Below, one piece after another: positions 59,088 through 64,000 of a stretch of 64,000 bases of DNA. Each line of letters starts with the position of its first letter. Position 1 is the stretch's first letter. The DNA comes from Clostridiales bacterium (GTDB lineage: Bacteria; Bacillota; Clostridia; Christensenellales; DTU072). Below the pieces are notes generated by a model. It was not told where the DNA came from, did not search any database, and was given only the letters and a program-made list of their open reading frames with translations. The stretch lies in contig DUON01000017.1 in NCBI GenBank assembly GCA_012838805.1, positions 1 through 64,000 of the forward strand, written 5' to 3'. The position numbers were made by a program, and so were the translations under genes.

Positions 59088-60892
59088 TGGCGAAAGGATC
59101 TCACAGAGGCGGACCTATGGGAAGAATGGTTGAAAAGCCTCAAGATTTCAAAGGAACCTTTAAGAAACTGTTGAAGTATCTCAAACCCCACATCCATTTA
59201 TTCATAATAGTAATAGTTCTTGCGGGGATAGCAACTGTGTTTAATATAATCTCACCCAGAATACTTGCCAACGCCACCAACGCCATTCAAGCGGGCATTA
59301 TGAAAGGCAAGCTTGATATGCAATACATTGTTACGGTATTGGTTCTTGTGTCCGCTCTTTATGTATCCTCAGCGCTTTTTCATTTTCTTTCGCACTTTTT
59401 GTCCGCTGGCGTATCCCAAAGGGTAGTGTACCAAATGCGCAGGGATATTAAGGAAAAATTTAAGAAACTTCCCATAAATTATTATGACACAAACTCATCT
59501 GGAGATATCTTGTCTATAGTGACCAACGATATAGAAACCATATCCATGTCTCTTCAGCAGTCAATAACCCAAGCCATAACCAGCGTTTTGACCATAGTCG
59601 GGATATTTATTATGATGCTTACTATAAGCGGATATATGACCCTTATAGCTATTGGCAGTTTGCCTTTGTTCGCTTTGATAACATTCCTTATTGCCAAGAG
59701 ATCCCAAAAGAAATTCGTCTTTCAGCAGTCCAAATTAGGCGAACTCAACGGCTACATTGAGGAGATGTTCGCCAATAAGACGGTTATTCAGCTATACAAC
59801 AAACAGGATGATACGATAAAAAAATTCTCTAAAACAAACGAAGAACTCTATGAGGTGGGCAAGGACGCTCAATTCTTATCCGGCGTGATTATGCCTTTGT
59901 TCCAGTTTGTAAACAATCTTGCATATGTTGCGATAAGCGTCGTGGGCGGAATCCTTGCGGGCGGAAGACTGATGATAGGTAATATTCAAGCTTTTATGCA
60001 ATATTCTCACCAATTTGGACAGCCAATAATGCAGACCGCGAATATAGCCAATACTATCCAATCCACTATAGCCGCTGCAGAAAGGCTGTTTAGAATCCTT
60101 GAACAAGAAGAAGAGCCCGTTGATAAAGAGGTTATCCGCGATATATCTGAGATTAAAGGAAATGTAGAATTTATTGATGTGGATTTTTCTTATGATAAGT
60201 CCAAAGAGTTGTTGAAAAATATCAATATAGAAGTGAAAAGCGGAGGTTCTATTGCCATTGTCGGACCTACGGGAGCTGGAAAAACCACTTTGGTGAATTT
60301 GCTGTTGAGGTTTTATGAAATAGACAAGGGTAGAATAACCATTGACGATATTGATATAAAAGACATGTCAAAATCAAATTTGAGAAGCCTTTTTGGAATG
60401 GTGCTTCAGGACACTTGGCTTGAGGGGGGAACCATTAGAGAAAATATAGCTTATGCAAGTCCCGACGCCGATTTGGAAAAAGTCAAAGAAGCGGCAAAGA
60501 AAGCTCATATCCATCATTTTATAGAAACGCTGCCTCAAGGGTATGACACAGTCATTAATGAAGATGTCACCAATATTTCACAAGGCGAAAAGCAGCTGTT
60601 AACTATCGCCCGAGCTATCTATAAAGACCCGAAGATACTCATTCTTGACGAGGCGACAAGCAGCGTTGATACAAAAACCGAAAGCTATATCCAAAACGCC
60701 ATGACGACAATGATGAAGGGCAATACTTCGTTTATTATCGCCCATAGGCTGTCCACAATCCGCAACGCCAGCTTGATACTTGTCATGGACAAGGGCAGGA
60801 TAGTAGAACAAGGCACTCACGAGGAGCTCTTAAACAGAAGGGGATTCTATTATAATCTGTATAACAGCCAATTTGTTGCGCAAAATATTTGA
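59087..60892 (+). CDS. ABC exporter half-transporter, canonical ATP site
   Basis: This 601-aa protein is the partner of the preceding gene. Walker A GPTGAGKTT (Lys399), Walker B ILILDEATSSVD (Glu522) and His553 in AHRLST are intact, but the signature is NISQGEKQ, with the second Gly position Gln. In a heterodimer this signature faces the degenerate site of the partner, so exactly one site would be fully active. The type fits the multidrug or peptide exporters of the BmrCD/TM287-288 class. The stop codon overlaps the -35 hexamer of the tRNA-Gln promoter. Confidence 0.92.
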   Translation: MAKGSHRGGPMGRMVEKPQDFKGTFKKLLKYLKPHIHLFIIVIVLAGIATVFNIISPRILANATNAIQAGIMKGKLDMQYIVTVLVLVSALYVSSALFHFLSHFLSAGVSQRVVYQMRRDIKEKFKKLPINYYDTNSSGDILSIVTNDIETISMSLQQSITQAITSVLTIVGIFIMMLTISGYMTLIAIGSLPLFALITFLIAKRSQKKFVFQQSKLGELNGYIEEMFANKTVIQLYNKQDDTIKKFSKTNEELYEVGKDAQFLSGVIMPLFQFVNNLAYVAISVVGGILAGGRLMIGNIQAFMQYSHQFGQPIMQTANIANTIQSTIAAAERLFRILEQEEEPVDKEVIRDISEIKGNVEFIDVDFSYDKSKELLKNINIEVKSGGSIAIVGPTGAGKTTLVNLLLRFYEIDKGRITIDDIDIKDMSKSNLRSLFGMVLQDTWLEGGTIRENIAYASPDADLEKVKEAAKKAHIHHFIETLPQGYDTVINEDVTNISQGEKQLLTIARAIYKDPKILILDEATSSVDTKTESYIQNAMTTMMKGNTSFIIAHRLSTIRNASLILVMDKGRIVEQGTHEELLNRRGFYYNLYNSQFVAQNI

Positions 60893-60917
60893 CAGAATAA
60901 TCATAAATAATTATAAT
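60889..60917 (+). promoter_or_regulatory. Consensus promoter of tRNA-Gln
   Basis: TTGACA (60889-60894), 17 bases and TATAAT (60912-60917) match the consensus fully. The -35 hexamer overlaps the TGA stop of the ABC gene (60890-60892). Confidence 0.85.
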
Positions 60918-60928
60918 ATTAGATACGG

Positions 60929-61002
60929 TGGAGCATGGTGCAATGGTAGCACATAGGACTCTGACCCCTATGATGTAAGTTCGATTCTTACTGCTCCTGC
61001 CA
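60929..61002 (+). tRNA. tRNA-Gln (anticodon CTG)
   Basis: Cloverleaf: acceptor TGGAGCA with TGCTCCT, D-arm GTGC/GCAC, anticodon arm TAGGA-CTCTGAC-CCCTA, T-arm GTAAG/CTTAC, then G and encoded CCA. Two positions do not pair: U1-U72 and A31-C39. The anticodon CTG reads CAG; a TTG-anticodon tRNA must be elsewhere for CAA. Confidence 0.9.
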
Positions 61003-61003
61003 C

Positions 61004-61040
61004 AGGGGTTGTCTCAAAGAGACAGCCCCTTGATTTTTTT
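61004..61040 (+). terminator. Terminator of tRNA-Gln
   Basis: GGGGTTGTCTC pairs with GAGACAGCCCC around AAA with one G.U, followed by TTGATTTTTTT. It starts about 2 bases after the CCA end. Confidence 0.9.
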
Positions 61041-61052
61041 GGGAGAGACTAT

Positions 61053-61781
61053 ATGCAAAAGATTTTGGGCAAGATTAGAAAAGCAGATACGGACTATAAA
61101 ATGATATTAGAAAACGACCATATCGTCGTGGGAGTCAGCGGCGGCAAAGACAGCTTGGCACTGCTTACCGCCCTTACGGCTTACCAAAAATTTTGTCCCG
61201 CCAAGTTTAAGATAACGGCGGTGAACATAGATATGGGCTTTGAGGATACCTCAAAGGAGCAAATAGATAGATTCGATTCTTATATAAAATCTTTGGGGGT
61301 GGACTATATCAAGGTTCAAACAAATATTGCCCATATCCTTTTTGAAGATAGAAAAGAAAAATCTCCCTGCAGCCTTTGTTCTAAAATGAGAAGAGGCGCT
61401 CTGAGCACAAAAACCATAGAAATAGGTGCCAAAAAGCTGGCTTTGGGGCACCATAGTGACGATATTTTGCATACTTTTCTGTTGTCGTTTGTGTTTGAGG
61501 GAAGATTAAGCGTCTTTCAGCCTACCTCTTTCATGGATAGAACGGGCATAACCTTAATAAGACCTTTTATTTATGTAAGTGAAGCAGAAATAATATCGCT
61601 AACGAAAAGACTAAAACTTCCGATAGTCTATAATGTTTGTCCCCAAGACAAGCACACTCAAAGGGACTATATGGCAAAACTAATTGAGAAGTTAGACAAG
61701 GACTTTCCCGACGCCAAAAAAAGAATGACAAGCGCGCTTCTTAATCCCGAAAGAAACAACCTTTGGAAAAAGCCCGATTAA
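61053..61781 (+). CDS. TtcA-family tRNA thiolation enzyme
   Basis: TtcA-type enzymes activate a tRNA base with ATP and insert sulfur (2-thiocytidine at position 32 in characterised members). The 242-aa protein has the PP-loop VGVSGGKDSLALL, the cysteine pair SPCSLCSKMRRG, GHHSDDILHTFLLS and a third Cys in NVCPQDKH. Both the length and the three-Cys pattern fit this family better than TilS. It starts 13 bases past the tRNA-Gln terminator. Its stop shares the palindrome TTAA with the stop of convergent spoIIID. Confidence 0.85.
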   Translation: MQKILGKIRKADTDYKMILENDHIVVGVSGGKDSLALLTALTAYQKFCPAKFKITAVNIDMGFEDTSKEQIDRFDSYIKSLGVDYIKVQTNIAHILFEDRKEKSPCSLCSKMRRGALSTKTIEIGAKKLALGHHSDDILHTFLLSFVFEGRLSVFQPTSFMDRTGITLIRPFIYVSEAEIISLTKRLKLPIVYNVCPQDKHTQRDYMAKLIEKLDKDFPDAKKRMTSALLNPERNNLWKKPD

Positions 61782-62020
61782 CCAGACCTATATTTTCTCT
61801 TTGTGCTTTCTCCGCCACGGATATGCTTCACTTGATAATTCTTGTCTAAAATCTTCTTTACGCTGTCATACATATTGAAATCGATATCTTTTAGTCTTTG
61901 GGTCACATCGGTATGTACAGTGCTTTTCCCATAGCCCATATAAGCCGCAGTTTGCCTTACGGTAGCATTGTTTTCAATTATGTATTCCGCAGCTCTTATT
62001 GCCCTTAAAAATTTTTCCAT
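61778..62020 (-). CDS. spoIIID: SpoIIID-type sporulation regulator
   Basis: The 80-aa protein matches SpoIIID, the DNA-binding switch regulator of mother-cell gene expression during sporulation. The helix-turn-helix lies in NNATVRQTAAYMGYGKSTVH TDVTQRL, and the basic tail ends RGGESTKRKYRSG. It is slightly shorter than the B. subtilis protein (93 aa). It is the only sporulation gene in the window and suggests a spore-forming lineage, though many non-sporing Clostridia keep it. No strong ribosome site stands before ATG 62020. Confidence 0.92.
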   Translation of the reverse strand: MEKFLRAIRAAEYIIENNATVRQTAAYMGYGKSTVHTDVTQRLKDIDFNMYDSVKKILDKNYQVKHIRGGESTKRKYRSG

Positions 62021-62065
62021 ATATTACTTATATATTTATATAGAGGCTTATTTATGCCCAATTTC

Positions 62066-62731
62066 TTAGTCCAAAAGAGAACTTAAGGCAAGATGAACAA
62101 GTTTTCCGCATTTTCTTGCCATGTTGATTGTGGTTTGGTTGATGACCGTGCCTTTTTTTATATAAACGCCCGTGGTCTTGTCAATGATATCCCTTATGAC
62201 TATTCTCCCAAGCAAAAAGCTATAATCATTGACAACTTTTTCTTTTGCGACATAAGGCGAAGGTGATGTTTCTTCAGTATCCGAGCTGGGGGTTGGAGCT
62301 TGTTTTGGCTTCCTATCCGCCTTTAGACTGAAGTTTATGGTCACAATTTTTTCATTGGCTCCCGCTATGTATTTTGAGGGATAGGGCTTGTCAAACCAAA
62401 TGAGCTTGTCGCCCTTTAAGGTCATGTCTTGAAAGCAGCCAAGGTCGCTGCCGTCTTCGGTGATAGCTTTGACCTCATTTGTCAAAAGAAAATAGTCTTT
62501 TAATTCTTCGTTGTCGTATTCAAAAACGCTTTTTGAGCTGTAAACGGTTATTTTATCGGTATTTCCAGTTATCCGCCTAAAAGGAAGATAAAAAACCTTG
62601 TCATTATTTTTAAGCATCAGAGCAAAAGGTCTCTTGGTCTCTTTATCAATAAAAATGCCCTGAACTTGTCCCATATATTCCGCCTTTTTTACGGTATAAA
62701 CCTCTTTGTTATGAAAATTGCTGTATAACAT
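62066..62731 (-). CDS. PRC-barrel domain protein
   Basis: The 221-aa protein begins with a PRC-barrel-like region (YTVKKAEYMGQVQGIFIDKE, then YLPFRRITGNTDKITVYSSK, about residues 10-70) and a second similar part (GCFQDMTLKGDKLIWFDKPY). A Pro/Ser/Thr-rich linker (PKQAPTPSSDTEETSPSPY, about 140-160) joins a C-terminal module (LGRIVIRDIIDKTTGVYIKK). PRC-barrel proteins are small adaptor modules; some in Firmicutes occur near sporulation genes. It lies 45 bases upstream of spoIIID on the same strand and may be co-transcribed. GGAGGG precedes ATG 62731. Confidence 0.65.
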   Translation of the reverse strand: MLYSNFHNKEVYTVKKAEYMGQVQGIFIDKETKRPFALMLKNNDKVFYLPFRRITGNTDKITVYSSKSVFEYDNEELKDYFLLTNEVKAITEDGSDLGCFQDMTLKGDKLIWFDKPYPSKYIAGANEKIVTINFSLKADRKPKQAPTPSSDTEETSPSPYVAKEKVVNDYSFLLGRIVIRDIIDKTTGVYIKKGTVINQTTINMARKCGKLVHLALSSLLD

Positions 62732-62810
62732 ATTTCCCTCCGCATAGTATTGATATTTTATTATATTAATGATGAGTGGAATTTATTAATTTAAGGGCAG
62801 TTTGCTTTTG

Positions 62811-62885
62811 TTGACATACTTAAAATAGGTATGATATAATGAAATCTATATATTCGATAACAAAGATTAATTATCCATTTGTTAT
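62811..62885 (+). promoter_or_regulatory. Promoter and 5'-leader inverted repeat of citrate synthase
   Basis: TTGACA (62811-62816), 18 bases and TATAAT (62835-62840) are followed in the leader by ATAACAAA (62857-62864) and TTTGTTAT (62878-62885), an inverted repeat that could be an operator or an mRNA hairpin. AAAGGAGGTG (62894-62903) is a near-perfect ribosome site. Confidence 0.65.
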
Positions 62886-62906
62886 ATATATAGAAAGGAG
62901 GTGCTT

Positions 62907-64000
62907 ATGGCTGAACTTAATTTTACGGACTCTAAAATAATGGAAAAGATTAATGAATTGAGTAAAATCGCCGAACAAAGCACAATCATAGATTCTTCAT
63001 ATTATGAAAAATATGATGTCAAAAGAGGGCTTAGGGACTTGAACGGTCTTGGAATAGTAGCCGGTTTGACTGAAATCAGCGAAATACAAGGAAATAAAGA
63101 GCCCATGGAGGGTGAGCTTTATTATCGTGGCATAAACATTAAGGATTTAGTGAACGGATTTACAAAAGAGGATAGGTTTGGTTTTGAAGAAACTGTGTAC
63201 CTACTTCTCTTCGGCAATTTACCGAACAAGGAGGAACTTGACTATTTCAACCAAATCCTTGCGGATTTCAGGAAACTTCCTCTGAACTTTGTAAGAGATG
63301 TCATCATGAAAAGACCTTCATTCGATATGATGAACACTCTTGCCAAAAGCGTTTTGACATTATACTCCTATGATGACAATCCCGACGATATCTCTATCAG
63401 CAATATCTTAAGGCAAGGACTTCAGCTTATCGCCCAATTCCCGCTGCTTACGATATACGGATATCAAGTGTTTTCTCACTATCATAACGATAAAAGCTTA
63501 ATTATCCACAAACCCCGAAAGGACCTTTCCACAGCGGAGAACATCTTGCTTTTATTGAGGCAGGACAAGGAATATACCAAGCTTGAGGCTAAGCTCTTGG
63601 ATATATGCCTTGTACTTCATGCGGAACACGGCGGAGGCAACAATTCGACTTTCACCACCCATGTTGTCAGCTCTTCAGGAACGGATACATATTCTTCGGT
63701 GGCGGCATCCTTGGGTGCACTTAAAGGCCCTAAGCATGGCGGAGCCAACATTAAAGTAGTAAGAATGTTTGAGGATATGAAAAACAATCTGAAGACTTAC
63801 AGCGATTTGGAAATAAGGAACTATCTCTTGCAGCTTCTCAACAAGGAAGCGTTTGACAAATCTGGACTCATTTATGGCATGGGACACGCAGTATATTCAC
63901 TATCCGACCCCAGAGCGGTTATTTTCAAAAAGTTTGTAAAAAATCTTGCCGTAGAGAAAGGGCTTGATAGGGAATATGAGCTATACGAAAAGGTGGAGAG
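62907..64000 (+). CDS. Citrate synthase, cut by window edge
   Basis: The enzyme condenses acetyl-CoA and oxaloacetate to citrate. ATG 62907 opens MAELNFTDSKIMEKINELSK, and 364 codons are visible against about 430-450 in this long N-terminal subtype. Motifs seen: GELYYRGINIKDLV, the catalytic His regions LHAEHGGGNNSTFTTHVVSS, GPKHGGANIKVV and GMGHAVYSLSDPRA. The 3' end, with the catalytic Asp, is outside the window. It may supply precursors for glutamate in an anaerobe with an incomplete citric-acid cycle; that is inference. It has its own promoter and a hairpin-forming leader. Confidence 0.95.
   Translation, partial: MAELNFTDSKIMEKINELSKIAEQSTIIDSSYYEKYDVKRGLRDLNGLGIVAGLTEISEIQGNKEPMEGELYYRGINIKDLVNGFTKEDRFGFEETVYLLLFGNLPNKEELDYFNQILADFRKLPLNFVRDVIMKRPSFDMMNTLAKSVLTLYSYDDNPDDISISNILRQGLQLIAQFPLLTIYGYQVFSHYHNDKSLIIHKPRKDLSTAENILLLLRQDKEYTKLEAKLLDICLVLHAEHGGGNNSTFTTHVVSSSGTDTYSSVAASLGALKGPKHGGANIKVVRMFEDMKNNLKTYSDLEIRNYLLQLLNKEAFDKSGLIYGMGHAVYSLSDPRAVIFKKFVKNLAVEKGLDREYELYEKVE

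Noticed and set aside
1-64000. CRISPR arrays, prophage, insertion sequences or integrases
   Set aside because: No regularly spaced repeats and no transposase, integrase or phage structural gene was found. The repeats seen are the coding repeats of the two giant proteins.

Overview
The window reads as part of the chromosome of an uncultured, low-GC, Gram-positive anaerobe of the Clostridia type. A SpoIIID-type regulator, RecX, EndoA/MazF, two consensus TTGACA-17-TATAAT tRNA promoters, GGAGG ribosome sites, TTG and GTG starts, lipoprotein signal peptides and a vegetative metG-tatD-rsmA order all point that way. No phage, CRISPR array or recognisable insertion sequence was seen.

Layout. (1) 1-6300, minus strand, A+T-rich: a [NiFe]-hydrogenase maturation operon in the order radical SAM (HemW-like), maturation peptidase, short HypA, HypF (split by a frameshift), HypC, HypD, HypE (cut by the window edge). 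(2) 6301-6841: a minus-strand terminator hairpin and decayed gene fragments. (3) 6842-13300: exported esterase; an SOS mutagenesis operon (LexA/UmuD-like repressor, Y-family polymerase, YolD-like protein) behind a promoter with a palindromic operator; a lipoprotein; a frameshifted sirtuin. (4) 13388-21209: cell-envelope genes (large lipoprotein and SGNH hydrolase on the minus strand, divergent secreted phosphoesterase), a second short HypA, a broken acetyltransferase and two small membrane proteins. (5) 21271-28718: esterase, tRNA-Arg, recX, birA, mazF, metG, tatD, TatD-linked radical SAM, rsmA. (6) 28823-38515: a 3230-residue secreted Ig/GLUG protein. (7) 38595-46567: cytidylate-kinase-like gene, two-component system, GPH sugar transporter, and a metF / MetH-reactivation / metH methionine operon. 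(8) 46808-55183: a 2791-residue BspA-type leucine-rich-repeat lipoprotein. (9) 55246-64000: GH2 glycosidase, heterodimeric ABC exporter, tRNA-Gln, TtcA-like thiolase, spoIIID, PRC-barrel protein and the start of citrate synthase.

How it fits together. The organism seems to scavenge glycans and esters (GH2, GPH porter, SGNH hydrolase, two esterases, giant surface proteins) and to make a [NiFe] hydrogenase whose structural genes lie outside the window. Housekeeping genes for translation and RNA modification are interspersed. The most unusual material is the hyp operon: two HypA-like proteins that lack the zinc ribbon, and a radical SAM gene at the head of the operon. Several small accessory genes in the first 20 kb carry single-base frameshifts, while the 9.7-kb and 8.4-kb giant reading frames are intact, which favours real gene decay over poor sequence quality.
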